Part shown: piece after piece, positions 33,066 to 46,102 of the stretch | Layout: each line of letters opens with the position of its first letter | How positions within the stretch are numbered: the first letter of the stretch is position 1 | NCBI GenBank assembly: GCA_050084985.1 | Contig: JBITNC010000001.1 | Coordinates: forward strand, 101,804,001-101,868,000 | Source of the DNA: Nageia nagi | Lineage: Eukaryota; Pinophyta | Direction: 5' to 3' | Length of the DNA stretch: 64,000 nucleotides | Program-made: the position numbers and the translations under genes | Notes under the pieces: generated by a model | Databases searched by the model: none | What the model saw: the letters and a program-made list of their open reading frames with translations, nothing else | What the model was told of the DNA's origin: nothing

Positions 33066-35990
33066 GGGAGTACATTCAATCACAACATCAAAAGTATTAA
33101 TTATATTTTATTCTCAAGCATTATCAAAATTTAATTATATGTTTTTTTTAAATAATCATTTTGATAGTTTTTATTTTTTGAGAAATAGATTCGTGATGTG
33201 CACTCTTGAACCTTTTAATAGGGAAGTTCATCATTTATTATGATTTATCTCCATGGATCATAGAAATCATATGTATTCTTCTTCATTTGTATAATAGTTT
33301 TTAAAAAAATTAGATATATATACCCAATAAATTATCATATATTTTTAATTTGCTATTTATTTGTATTTTATGCTTTACTTTTTTATTTGTGAAAGATTGT
33401 TTATCATTTCATGGTAAAGTTAACTTTGTACCTTATTTTGATGAACCTAACTTTCTAGTAATTTATTAGTGATTTATTTTTGTTACGATATGATGGAGAA
33501 GTCTAAAAGTCCTTAGAGAATGTTTTTTATGTGGCTTTGATGCATAAATATAAAAAGATTAGAATTGTTTTGATGGAGGCCCATTTTTATTTATTAATGA
33601 GCTCTAAAGGCATATATTATGTGATCAAGTGGGTACATTCCATGTCCAAGGAAAGAAGAATATGGTGTTTTAAGATACTTAACATCACACAAAATTCTAT
33701 CGGAGGAGGTCCTTGACATGGAGGATGATATAGTATAATATTTGAACTCATTATATAATTAAAAAAAGGTAGTTCTTGTCAATATAGCACTAGATCAAGG
33801 ATAAGGAAGAGCTTTAGACACTAAATATTATTTAGAAATCCCCAATAACAACTAAAGAATGTACTGTAAAATCCCAAGATCATAAAAAAAATGTCAGAGT
33901 GAAATCCCTCTTGTGTGAGGAGCATTTACTCAAATAAGTGGGAGAAAACCCTAGAGAATAGGATTAGGGTACAACTTTATTTTCCTACAAAAAGTTCATA
34001 GGACTCAAAGGTCTCCTTGGATGTGTAGGAGACTTGAGGAGTCTTTTGTTGCAATTTGATTGATGAGGGTTTGTTTTGAGGTGGCAATTTCTATTTTTCT
34101 ACCCTTTATGGGTTGAGTTTCATGCAAGGGTTTTTTCCTGTAGGAGGTTCATTGGCCCCGAAGGTCTACTTAGATGTATAAGAGATTCAAGGTTTATTTT
34201 GAAGGCTTGTAAGGATTTCTAGAGGTGGTGGATGGTGGCAACATTGAAGTAGTCCCATTAGAGATTCATTAGGGAGGGTTTTGAGGTGTGATCTGGATGT
34301 GGGGTGTTCTAGAGGTATAAGGATCCCTCTTCCAAGATGAATCTATTCGAGGGGTATTTTACGCATTGGGATTTTCTATGGCTTCTGTTGGTTCTATAGA
34401 GGATCTAGGATCCATTTGTTTCTTTTGCTCTTTTTGGTCGATGTGCTAGTTTTATTCCTGATCGATAGCTTGGGGTCTTGTTTTTTTGATGAGGGTCCTT
34501 CTCAAACTCAATACATATGGGATAGTTGGGGGTGCTTGGTGTTATGGTTATGAGTCTATAGTGGGTCCTCTTTACCTTGATCATGTTTAGTACTAGTTGC
34601 ACCTGTTGGCTAGGGTAGGATGATGTATGTCTTAGAAGTTACAAGACTATGATCTTTCTCTGTATGGATGTTATTGATTGTTAAAGATATCTTGAAAGAG
34701 CATAAACTGGGAGGGTTATGAGTTGTAATCTTGAGGAGGGGCATTATAAAGGTTTGATGATCTCTATCCCATGACAATCTTAGAGGGTTTTTTGGCAATT
34801 CACTTTAATAGTTGAGAATTTTTGTAGTTCCAATTTTGACTTGATTTAATGGTAGTTACAAATGTATAGGCTCTACAACTGGTGATACAAGGACCTAAGT
34901 ACCCACACAAAGTAATATTTGTTGGTTAGTAGTGTGTAGTTTAGGGTTTGAAACATGAGTGAGAGAAACTGATGCAAAGTTTAGGGTGAAACCTAAGTAA
35001 GGGAAACCGTCTACCATTGAACCAATAGTTCCTTGGTGATGCTTGGTATGAAGGAAAATTTAGGGGGCTTGTAATGGTAAACTTGGAGCATGGATTTTTT
35101 GATATGTGGAGGAGAAGTATTCTCAAACTCAACACCAAGTGTTGGAGGTGTCTTTCATGTGTTCTCTTTGCATTAAGGTTTTTCCTTTATGACATCTTTG
35201 TGATTTCAAGTCCCTTATTGTTTCCTTTGGTCCTTACAGAGGAAGTTCTTGTTAGATTTCAAATTGTTATCGTTTTTATTTTAGTTGAGGGGATTTTAAA
35301 ATTCCATGTTTCATTTTATAGTTTAGAGTTTTATTTTCATTCCTATTTCAGTTTGGTGGATTCTTTGAATTCCATAGTTTGATGCCAAATTTGAATTTGG
35401 GCTTCTCCAGCTGGCCATCTATAAGCCTGTGTCTCTCATGTGAGCTCAATTGTAATATATTCAAAAGAAAGAATATGCAAAATGTTATGATTCATTTCAT
35501 AAATCCATCATCTAATTTAAGCAAAAAAAAAACAAAGATCATTAATTTTTTATTAGGTTTCCCCATTATGAATATCTCTGATCTGATAAGAAATCAAGCT
35601 TATTTTAAAAAAAATGAATTTTAGAAGAGCATGAACCAAAATTGGAGGAAAAAAGTAAGTGAAAACAAGATGAATTTTTAAAAGGTCAAAAATAAAAAAT
35701 AAAGTTTATAAAGAAAATTAGCATGATGTTTCCAAATCTGAAAATTTATCCATAAACTATCCCATATTCTTCATCAATTATGATAGTAAAAAATAAGAAT
35801 GATTTATTGAGGATTGAGCATTTGATTAAATTAATTAGGAATACCAAACCTATAAAGAAAATATCATTTAGGATAAATTTGTATTTCTCTAAGAGTGTTT
35901 AGATAAGCGTGTTTAGAAGAGAGTTGGTAAGGTATTAAATGCAAGGTTTATCTTTCTTATAGATAATTTAAAATGAATTTCTCCTATTCT
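33066..35990. other. No gene recognised
   Basis: AT-rich at both ends. From about 33960 to 34860 the plus strand is T/G-rich, and a ~150-bp unit (TTTTCCTACAAAAAGTTCAT..., AAGGTCTCCTTGGATGTGTA) is repeated in diverged form at 33985 and 34132. Such T/G-rich sequence resembles the 5' or inter-ORF part of plant LINEs and the block at 54974-55660. No domain is readable. Confidence 0.35.
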
Positions 35991-37050
35991 AGTATTTATA
36001 AAGAAGAGCAATAATATTAGAATACATATAGATTACCAAAAGTTAAATAAATCCGCAAATAATGATCCTTATTTTCTTCCCCTCTCAAATTAAATTTTAT
36101 ATGAAATGGTAGAATATGATTGTTACATTTGTTCATATGGTTATAGTGGATATAAAAAGGTTTGCATAACAAAGAAGGATTAGCTAAATATAACCTTCAC
36201 CACATTATAGGATACATTCTCTTACCAAGTGATGTCCTTTGGATTATGTAATATTCTTACTACATTCCAAATATTCATGCAATATTTATTAGAGTTTTAC
36301 TAGATGATTTTGTCTTTATGGGAAAAAGGAAGATAATTTGGGATAATTTTAAAAGGCTTTTAAATATATATAAGAACCAAAAGCCTCGGTGAACCCAAAT
36401 AAATATATTTTTGTATATTAAAAAAAGAGTACTCCAAGCACATATCATATCCAAAAGTAGTATTGAGATAAATTTAGAGAAAGTGGTCAAGATTAAGAAA
36501 CTTTCATTTGTAATTAATAAGAGTAAATTAATATTCTTAGGACATGTTGAATATTGTAGAAGAATCATGAACTTATATAAGACTCCATAACCATTGACAC
36601 AATTCCTAAAGAAGGATATGCCTTACAAATTAGGAAAGGAAACATCATAAGCGTTTGAAAAGTTAAAATAAGTATGGATAATAACACCAATATTAAATAA
36701 TCTTGATTGGAAAAAACTATTCATAGTATAAAATAATATGCAATATATATAAGGCTTTTTGTAGCATACTCAACTAGAAGGATGAAGATGAAAATAAGCA
36801 CTCAATCTATTTTGGACATTGAAAAATGAGCTAGAGTGAACCTTATAGGAGGATTATTTGTAATTATTATCTAATCTAGAAAGGTTTATTTGCAAATCTT
36901 ACACTATTCATATACTCAATAGACAACCCATAATTTTAAGAAATTCTAATTCAATTAAGGATTTAAGAAGATATTTAAATGAATGGTATAATTTGAGCAT
37001 GTTTCTTTTATCTCCTGGCAATACTTCTAGATCAAGGATACTAATATGCC
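35990..37050 (+). pseudogene. Ty3/gypsy pol remnant (RT)
   Basis: Across several frames the order of a gypsy RT can be followed: IRIHIDYQKLNKSANNDPYF (about 36018-36078), ITKKD-LNITFTTL-DTFSY, then MSFGLCNILTTFQIFMQ (about 36232-36282; the MPFGLCNAPATFQ motif), and GEPK-IYF. Beyond 36600 similarity to the RNase H region is only faint. Stops and frameshifts are dense. No LTRs were found around it. Confidence 0.65.
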
Positions 37051-37391
37051 TTTACTATAATAAGGTTAAATCATATCTTACCATTTAGAGATATGTTCAT
37101 ATGATCACAAGAATAGGATTACTTAACCTAATCCTAGGAGTTATTTATTTACCATTCAAAAGAAATGAATAGAATAACTTGATGCCAAATGTCTTATTTT
37201 TACAAACTAAGGTATTTTCTTTTAATATCATAGTTATATGAATTCATTATTAACCCTAAATGATCTTATTAATCCCTTCTTAGTTATAGTTCATATTATT
37301 ATAAAATAACTATGGTATTATTAGTTAGTTTCTTTCCTATGACACTTAAATCATTACAAATATCCTTTAAACAGAGGTTACTTCATTAACA

Positions 37392-39381
37392 TGATGCTTT
37401 TTTTGGTAAGGGCAAATTAATTAAGGGGGTTTTTAAACAAGCTACCAAAACCTATATTTACATCAATTTCATATATATTCAGAATATACATTTAAAATAA
37501 AAAAAATTCATATTCTAAATAATCTAACTTTACATAGAAGACTAGGTATTAGCCTAACTATAGTCACTGATGATCATATCAGGATCCATGACCATGACAA
37601 GATAGTTTAAATCTAGGACCTTATTTCTAACAAAGGAAGGATATGAACTTCTTAAATAAATAAAAGGGCCAAAGAAATTATAATTTTCTTCAATGAAATC
37701 AACACATTTCTTCATTAGTTCACCAAATGGAATATCTTCAGTTGTCATTACAATAGTGATCGTACCTTTCCCTTTGTTCTATTAACTACGAATATAAGCA
37801 TTATCAAAATGAGATCTCAATGCCATTTTGAATATATTTGCTTTGTTCTAATCATCAATATTGCCAAAGAAAACTCATTTGAAGAAGAAATAAAATTTAC
37901 ATCTGTGATTATGATTGGCATGTTTCTCCATACTTTGTACTTCAACCAACTTAGGTTATTTCTCTTTCATTTCAAAATCTAATTCAATAGAATCTAAGGA
38001 GATTCAACATTTTTGGTAGAATTTTCCTTTTAAAATAGGTTCAATATCAATTTAAGGATACAACAAAGGTAGGGGAGAGGCTTAGACAAGGCTCAAGGAT
38101 TTTGAAGAAGATAAATATAAAATGGAAGAGGGGGGGAGGATGAAGGGGAGAGGGATACAAAGAAAGGGGTAAGATGGAAGTATGAGAAGGATATGAGAGC
38201 TTCAAGTAAGGGTGGTTGTAGGTATGCAAAGGGGAATCATATGCAAATTATTGTAGGGGAACCACAAATATAGCTCCACAAAGGCCAAAATTTACCAATA
38301 CCTTAATCAAACATTGATGAATAGGTATGTTATTATGGTTCCATCGAATTTAGGTATCTAATGAATGAAAAAGGAAAAAATAAAGGTTAACCTCCTTTTG
38401 AAATGAGAGAGCAAGAAAAATTGGTACCCATGAATCTCTGAATAATGCCCCTCCAGAGTAAACAATGAGATGATAAGCTTTGCCATCTCATTCCATGGGT
38501 AAACCATGAAATCAACAATGCAGGTTGACCTCCTTTTGGTGGGTATCAACTCCCTAAGGTCTAAAAAGGAATTAACTTCATTAAAGGTAGACTATATATC
38601 ATGATTATATAGTATCCTAACATTCTTCATAGCCATAGTAGCATCAATCAGGTTGGAAAAAATAGTGAAATGGTAATCATTCATTAAGACCTGAACCTCA
38701 TCCCATATTTTTGCTACATGATATGATCATTAAATATTGTGACCTTACAAAGTATTAATGAAGCCTCTAACATCATTACTGCATAATATTTTCCACACCA
38801 CAAGATTCACCATGAACATATCCCCATTATCTAGTTCTAGATTCTTCTACCCTATCATGATGTCATAATGAGATAGAATCAAATTTAAGGGATATGATGT
38901 TACTTCCACCATAGTTAATAATATCCTCCACCTTGAATGATTAATTTAGGATTTCCTTAACATGGAATGATCAACAATTTTTAATGCCTTAATTCATTCC
39001 CATATTATGAAGACATCATGAGACTTTAAGTCCCATGTATTCTACTTTATCTTCACTATTAATTTTGGATTCCATGTGATTAAAAATTGAGCCTTCCTTC
39101 TTAGCATCAAATTCTTGATTAAGGATATTTATATGGTCAATACTGTAGTTTTTCTCAATCATTTGTAGGATTTTATGAACCAATTGTTGTGGTGTCATAT
39201 TCTTTTCTTAGAAAATTCTATGATCTCTCCTTCCATAATTTCCAAAAGGTATGATGGAGAGAAAAATATAATCATTTATTCTTGGATTTGTTGGGGATAA
39301 TAAGTGACCATTTGGTGACAACTTTAGTCACCAAAATAACCAACTCATGCTTGTTGTTATGAAGTATTTCTACCCACACCT
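37392..39381 (-). mobile_element. LINE B, 3' part (C-terminus and tail)
   Basis: On the minus strand LINE coding resumes at the copia insertion site as KVWVEILHNNKHELVIL, then SLHHTFWKLWKERS, matching the LPH.iW.IWKERN motif after the LINE zinc-binding domain. MTPQQLVHKILQMIEKNYSI (39198) follows. Coding is only faint below 38800. The tail at 37430-37392 reads CCCCCTTAATTAATTTGCCC then TTACCAAAAAAA, a LINE-type 3' end. The 5' continuation is at 46103-48229. Confidence 0.7.
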
Positions 39382-39386
39382 TATTG

Positions 39387-39886
39387 TGTTGGAATTTTAA
39401 TGCATTATTGTAAAGGATTGTTTATAATCTTCATTGTAAATTCACTAATTCTTATAGGTGTCATTTGATACCTTAAGTATTTAAGTGAATGTGATAATGT
39501 AACTTGTCCTACACTCCATGTCATGAGCATGCCCCTTTTGTAAAAGGGAGTTGCATGTCATGCCTTTGTACATTGGTTAAAAGGATGATTCAAAGGGAGA
39601 TTTTGGCCTATAAATAGAAGGCCCCCTCTTTGTGATCACTCACCAATTTGTGAAATAAAGTTATGCTATAGGATAATGTTTAGGTGATGAAGTAGGAGAA
39701 TTGTAAGAGATTTTTCTTTGTGAATAAAGTAAGATCTAGTTAATGGATGTACTCCTAGTTGGAGGAACCACTTTATCTCTTAAGTTATTTTGTGAGATTG
39801 TCTTCTTAGGTTATCTTGATATTAATATGGGCTTCCATGAGATATTGGTAGGTTAGGATTATTTGAGTTATATTTTAATCCCTTCA
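39387..39886 (+). repeat. 5' LTR of the copia element
   Basis: 500 bp, TGTTGG...CTTCA ends, with a TATAAATA promoter box at 39609-39616 and the GGATGTACTCCTAGTTGGAG region near 39742. Confidence 0.95.
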
Positions 39887-39888
39887 TT

Positions 39889-39900
39889 TGGTATTAGAGC
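39889..39900 (+). promoter_or_regulatory. Primer binding site for tRNA-iMet
   Basis: TGGTATTAGAGC, two bases after the LTR, is the complement of the 3' end of initiator tRNA-Met (TGGTATCAGAGC) with one C-to-T change. Confidence 0.88.
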
Positions 39901-40494
39901 ATATATATATATTTTTATATACATAATATATTGTTGATTAAAAGGAATTATACATCTTTTTAAAAAATGTAATTACTAACTATAAAGGAATTGTTAGTAA
40001 AAAGCAACAATATATTATGATATTTGAGGCAAATTTTATTTGTGAGAGATTGGATTATACATTTAAAAAATGTAAGAGATTGAACTAACATAATCATAAT
40101 AAAAATGTTAGTACCATACAAAGTAAAAAAAATTGAAGGAGAAATCATACCATCAAATATTTTTACCACACAAAGATGCAAATGAAGGAAGAATACCTCC
40201 AAATTGAAGAGAAGCCTTAACACCAAGTTGAAGAGAAGATTCCACACCAAGCTCTGATACCAAACAAAGGGATTGAAATATAACTAAAATAATCTTAACC
40301 TACCAAGATGTCATGGAAGCCCATACTAACATCAAGATAACCCAAGAAGATAATCTCACAAAATAACTCAAGATATAAAGTGGTTCCTCCAAATAGGATT
40401 ACATACACTCACTAGATCTTACTTTATTCACAAAGATAACTCTCTTACAATTCTCCTACTTCATCACCTAAACACTATCCTATAGGTGGATAGG
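39901..40494 (-). repeat. Inverted partial LTR with primer site inside the copia leader
   Basis: Just after the 5' LTR lies a piece in opposite orientation. GCTCTGATACCA at 40251-40262 is a reversed, intact primer site. 40264-40494 is the reverse complement of the U5-side half of the same LTR family. 39901-40250 would be the matching leader. It is either a nested insertion of a partial element or an internal inverted duplication; the outer boundaries are unclear. Confidence 0.8.
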
Positions 40495-41039
40495 CATGTG
40501 TGTAGTGATACCACATGTTTGCATATCTATTCAAGGATTATCCTAATAACCTAGGAGGACAACTTGAAACCTAATCAAGATTAATAATTTATTTAATCCA
40601 ATATACATCATAATTTTGAAAAATAGTAGGTATTCCTCCTTGTGAGAGTATATTACTACCCAAGGCAAACTAGTTGAGGATTGGTAGTACCTGGGCTCCA
40701 CCTTATGGGCATCCAAGTGAAGGTTTAATTTTAGATAAGAAAATAAGCCTCAATAATATTATTTACAATTCTTGGTATTGACAAAAGTGTTGAGTACATG
40801 GGATGTATATTTGAGTTTTTATTGTAAACATTTGCACTTGTGAACTTTGTGAAGCATGTCCTTTTATTAAACTTAACATGTATGATTGATTTACTTGAAT
40901 AAATAAAACATGTATGGATGATCAAAACTAAAAATGTAATGTTATTTTTAGACTAAATGCTTATTCTTTCACATTCTTGTGTAGAAAATGGGGACACCTT
41001 CTTACCCAAGCACATTCTCGATGGTTTCAACTTTGGTAT

Positions 41040-41870
41040 TTGGAACCTCAGATGAGAGCTGAATTATAGGCAAGAAAGCTTTGGCAAATCGTAAATGAGA
41101 ACCTTATTTCTCCTATATATGGGAAGGCACTTAAGGCATACAACATGAAGAATGAATTGATAACCTCCATAATTTTTTATGTAGTGTTAGATGATGTGCT
41201 CCTTATGATTTCATCCTCAACCTCAGTAAAAGAAGCTTGGGATAAGCTTAAGAAATTCTACCTTGAATTTAAGTTTTTTAGAAGGTTAATTATTCTCTAA
41301 AAGTTGGTTCAATCTCGTTAAGGGGAAGATGAAAATGTTTTCATTTACTTGAACAAAATCATTGACCTTAAGATCTAACTTATTGCTTGTGGATATAATT
41401 GGATCAATGATGAGTTCATGGTCTTCATCATTCTTCAAAGCCTTTCTTCAAAGTTTGGTAACTTTGTGACAATAATTGAGACTAGGCTTGATGATGAATA
41501 AGAAGTCTTCTCTCTTGAGAACTTTTTTAGGCTCCTTTTGAAGCATGAGAAAACTCTTAACAAAAAGGTGTTGATCTCTTCTCCAAAAGATAATAATGTT
41601 GCTCTAGGAGCAACCAAAAATCCTTTCAAGAAGAAGTTCAATCATCATAAGAAATCTTATCTTTATTCATTCAAAAGGGTTGAGAAAAAGGGCAACAATA
41701 ATAGCAATGATAATAACAATGGCAACAACAACCACTTCAAGTAAAGAGATGGAAAATGTAAGGAAAACAAACCAAATCCCAAGGCAAAATTCAATATAAA
41801 TTATAAATTTTATGGCAGCTATGGTCACAAAGAATTGATTGCTACAAAAATAAAGGAGAAGAAAAGAACA
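41040..41870 (+). pseudogene. copia gag remnant
   Basis: Readable stretches are LKAYNMKNELITSIIFYVVL, SVKEAWDKLKKFYLEF and LENFFRLLLKHEKTLNKKVL. Then comes a basic/Asn-rich tail (NNNSNDNNNGNNN, about 41695-41740), all typical of copia gag (UBN2-like). The zinc knuckle is degenerate: FYGSYGHKE near 41810 keeps the GH but has lost its cysteines. Gag forms the RNA-packaging particle; this copy cannot. Confidence 0.85.
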
Positions 41871-41950
41871 AGGGAAATGGAAATGGAAATGTAAAGAACT
41901 TCAAAGGGAAGAAGAATATAAAATTTGGATTTACTATTACATTCTACTCC

Positions 41951-43256
41951 ATGTCTTACTCCTTTTCTACTGATTGGATTTTTGACCCTGGTTGCACTAA
42001 TCACATATGCTTTGAAAAGGATAAATTTGGAAATTTTTCTAAGAATAGAAAATATGTAGTTGTGATAGGTGATAATTATATCCTTGAAGTTCAAGGAATT
42101 GAGAGTGTACTAATTTATGGGAAGGTTCTTAAAAATATGTTCTATGTTCCTAAGCTTAGGATGAACCTTCTCTCTATGATTCAAGTTGCAAAAAAAGGTA
42201 CTCATTTGAGTTTAACTTAGGATCTTAGTGCATTAAGAGGAGACTTCCCACTCTAGTTAAAGGGTCAGTGAAAGATGATATTTACATTATGGATCAAGTT
42301 CCAACAAAGATGTGTCTTGCTACTAATATGTGTTCTAGAGGTAGTCTTTGGCACCAATGTTTAGGGCACCTTAACCATAAAAGCATTTAAGTCATGAAAT
42401 ACCAAGAACTTATGGAAGGTTTGCCTTCAATTTCACCTTCAATTGGTCTATGTGAGAAGTGTATCCTAGGAAAGATGAATAGATAAAAGTTTAAAAAAAA
42501 TAAAGAAATAAGAGCATCTTAACCTCTTCAACTTATGCATTTAGATTTGATGGGTCTATTTCAGACCAAGTCGCTTAGGGGAGCATCTTATATCTTAACC
42601 TTTTTCAATGATTTTAGTAGAATGACCTTTAGCTATCTACTTAAGCACAAAGATCAAACCTTTAAGGGTTTTAATAATTTTAAGGCCTTAGTTAAAAATT
42701 AGAATAACCTTAAAATCAAGATGTTGAGATCAAAAAATGTAGAAGAATATAATAGCAATGATTTTAATGAATATTATGCTAAGTATGGAATCAAAAGGCA
42801 TTTTATGATTCCTTACACTCCTCAACAAAATAGTGTTGTTGAAAAGAAAAATAGGATAATTATGGAGATGGCTAGATGCATGTTGGGTAATCTTTCTAAT
42901 TTTTTATGGAATTAAAATATAAGCATTTCTTTTTACATATTGAATAGGTGTCCCACAAAGTCATTCAAGGTAAGACTCTTTTTAAGGCTTGATTAGGAAC
43001 AAAACTTAACATTCCTCACCTTAGGGTGTTTGGTTGTGAAGCTTTCTCCTACATTGTTTATAAGAAAAAGATAAAGTTAGATAAAAAAGCTATCTTTATG
43101 GATTATGATAGTCACCATAGAGGCTATAGGATCTACTCTCCATCCTATAAAGGAGTATTCATTTCTAAGGATGTAAAGTTCAATGAACTTCTTGAAGAAT
43201 TTTCTTCTAATGAAGATATTTATGATCTAGATGACTCATCAGTTGCACTTAGCTAG
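41951..43256 (+). pseudogene. copia protease and integrase remnants
   Basis: Protease: WIFDPGCTNHICFEKDKFGN, in which the DSG active site is DPG. The frame continues to 42220 (NMFYVPKLRMNLLSMIQV). Integrase: LWHQCLGHLNHKSI with the H...H of the zinc site, CEKCILGK with the Cys pair, LMHLDLMG with the first catalytic Asp, RSKNVEEY (42727-42750) where the second catalytic Asp is Lys, and TPQQNSVVEKKNR with the Glu kept. LRVFGCEAFSYIV closes the domain. Stops are present. Both enzymes are inactive. Confidence 0.9.
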
Positions 43257-43399
43257 TTGGATATTGATGTAAACAAGTCACCACAAGAATAAAATTCTCC
43301 AATGTAAAGAATAAAAAGAAGCATGACCTTGAACAAATCTTTATTTGCCAAAATTGATAAAAAGAATGAAACCTCATCCTTCAAAGCATGAGTGCTAGA

Positions 43400-44850
43400 T
43401 AGAAGCCATGAAAGTGGAGTATGAGATGCTTATAAAAATGAAAGTTGAGACTTGGTTCCTTATTCTAATGAAAAGAATGTGATTGGTAATAAGTGGATCT
43501 ACAAGATCAAGTACAATTAAATTAAGGATAATGAGAAATATAAGGCAAAGTTAGTAGCTAAAGGTTTTACTTAGAAATATGGTGTTGATTATGAGAAAAC
43601 CTTTGCTCCCATGGCAAAGATGCCCACTATTAGGATAATCCTTTCTCTTTTAGCAGCTCAAGGATAGAAAGTTTTTCAACTTGACATTAAGAGTACATTT
43701 TTCAATGGTGATTGAGATGTGAAAATCTACATAAATCAACCAGAAGGGTTTATTATAGAAGGAAAAGAATCTTATATGTGAAAGTTAAAAAAGTCATTGT
43801 ATGGACTTAAGCAAGCACCTAGAGCCTAGTATAAGAAGATTTTAGGATACTTTGCATACATTAAATTCTTTAAGTGCTTCTCTAACTTCGATCTTTATGT
43901 GCTCAATTTGAGAAAAGACATGGTCTTGATTCTCCTTTATGTGGATGATCTGTTGATTATTAAGAACAATGATGAAATCATTTAAGAGTGCATATCCAAA
44001 CTTAAGGTAACATTTTAAATGATTGATCTTGGTATCTTGCACTACTACCTTGGAATGCAAGTGTATCAATACAAAGATTGTATTTATCTTAGTTAATCCA
44101 AGTATATATCAGACATTTCATAGAAGTTTGGAATGGAGGAGTGTAGACATGTTGTGATCCTAATCTCTCTTGAAATCATTATTTCTCTTAGCTCTAACTC
44201 TTAGTTGGTTGATGCTATAGCTTACAGATAATTAATTGGTAGTCTTATGTATTTGACTATTTCTAAGCCAAATATTATCTTTGCAATTAATCTAATGGCA
44301 TGATTCATGCAAAAACCATATGTTGAGCACCTCAATGTTGTTAAGCAGATCTTGAGGTAAGTTGCAAGGACTAAGGATCTTGCTCTCAAGTATTCCAAGT
44401 TACCCCTATTTGTTCTCTTAAGGTTCTTTGATTCTAACTATGGGGGAGATAGAGATGATAAGAAATCAACCTCTGCATATATGTTTAGCATTGGTTTAGA
44501 TGCTATCTCTTGGACTTCCAAGAAGTAACCTAATATTTCTCTTTCCACCATAGAATTTAAATATCCAACCATGTCTATTGCAGCCCAAGAAGCTATTTAG
44601 ATTAAGCATATTCTAAAATAAAATAGATACGAGCAACTTGGCCCTTCTCTAATTTTTTCAGATAATCAATCATCTATTTATTTGGCTAAAAATTCTAGGT
44701 TCCATTAGGAACAAAACATGTGAAAATCCAAGCCCATTTTATCAAGGAGAAGGTTCTTGATGACATCATACACCTGGAGTATTTTCTATCAACCTTGAAC
44801 TTTACTGATTTGTTCACCAAGCCCTTTCCTGAAGCTTAATTTTATAAGCT
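43400..44850 (+). pseudogene. copia reverse transcriptase and RNase H remnants
   Basis: RT motifs in order: NVIGNKWIYKIKYN, LVAKGFT-KYGVDYEKTFAP, KKSLYGLKQAPRA, and an intact catalytic LLYVDDLLII (YVDD at 43938-43949), then LGILHYYLGMQVYQY. RNase H: KSTSAYMFSIGLDAISWTSK, ISLSTIEFKYPTMSIAAQEA, and FSDNQSSIYLAKNSRFH. At least a dozen stops interrupt it. Confidence 0.9.
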
Positions 44851-45590
44851 TAGTGATGCTATCAGGTTGGTGAAGTTGCTTTCAAATTCTTATGTTGAAT
44901 TCATATTTGTGATTACAACTTCACCTTTAAGAGGATTTTTGTTGTACACCTTTATAGTAATTTCACTCTATGTGAGGAACTTGTACAATTTTTTGAGCAA
45001 AAGCTTGGCCAATATAGCATTGTTCAATAATTCATGTGTGAGGAACTCGTATGTGTCTTTTGGCACTATTCAATTATCCATATGTGAAGAACTCTTATGT
45101 GCATTTTGTTTTTCTCTATTTTGTAATGATAATTAAAACATATTTTATATACAAGTGACTATGAGTTTTGGCTTAGCATCTTCATGATGACTTATATAGC
45201 ACCATTGATCAATTTATGATGGCATTTGTTTGATTCATCTATCTTTTTTGATATGAATATATTGCATCTAACTGATCTTATTATTTGATTTGCTTATAAC
45301 TTACAAGTTTCTTTGAGATTGCAGGTTACTTACTTCAGGTGTTCAGGCTCATGTAGACTCATCATGACTACTAGTTGAATGACTACTTTATGTACATTGA
45401 AATTGATTATGGTTAATGATTGTATTGTAAACCACTTATTAAAATGGTAAAGTAGTGAGCCTTAAACTTTGATCTTGCTTAATTCACAAAGATGTAAAAA
45501 GTTCTCATCTCTAATTGTATCTCTTTGGAGGAGAACTCTCTTACTCTCTCTCTTTCTTCTCTCTTATTCACTCTATCCCAATATTGCATT

Positions 45591-45599
45591 AAGGGGGAG
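45591..45599 (+). other. Polypurine tract
   Basis: AAGGGGGAG directly precedes the 3' LTR, the usual primer for plus-strand synthesis. 44850-45590 is non-coding 3' leader. Confidence 0.85.
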
Positions 45600-46097
45600 T
45601 GTTGGAATGTTAATGCATTATTGTAAAGGTTTTATTATAATCCTATTTGTAAATTCACTAATACTTAAAGGTATCATTTCATATCTTAAGTATTTAAGTG
45701 AATATGATAATGTAACTTGTCCTACACTCCATTTCATGAGCATGCCCCTTGGGTAAAAGGGAGTTGCATGTCATGTCTTTTTACATTGGTTAAAAGGGTG
45801 ATCCAAAGGGGTATTTTGGTCTATAAATAGAAGGATTCCTCTTTATGATCACTCACCAATTTGTGAAGTAAATTTATGCTATAGGATAGTGTTTAGGTGA
45901 AGAAGTAGGAGAATTATAAGTGTTATATTTGTGAATAAAATAAGATTTAGTTATTGGATGTACTCCTAGTTAGAGGAACCATTTTATCTCTTGAGTTATT
46001 TTTTGAGATTATCTTCTTGAGTTATCTTGATGTTAGTATGGGCTTCCATAAGATCTTGGTAGGTTAGGATTATTTTAGTTATATTTCAATCCCTTCA
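45600..46097 (+). repeat. 3' LTR of the copia element
   Basis: 498 bp, same ends as the 5' LTR, TATAAATA at 45822-45829. Followed by the TATTG target duplication. Confidence 0.95.
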
Positions 46098-46102
46098 TAT
46101 TG

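Larger units (their letters stand above)
39387..46097 (+). mobile_element. Full-length Ty1/copia LTR retrotransposon (inactive)
   Basis: The element is 6.7 kb and complete in outline: LTR, primer site, gag, protease, integrase, RT, RNase H, polypurine tract, LTR, in the copia order. A TATTG duplication flanks it (39382-39386 and 46098-46102). Stops interrupt every domain and the LTRs differ at roughly one base in ten over the first 150 bp, so it is old. It is inserted in LINE B. A solo LTR of the same family is at 820-1326. Confidence 0.95.
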
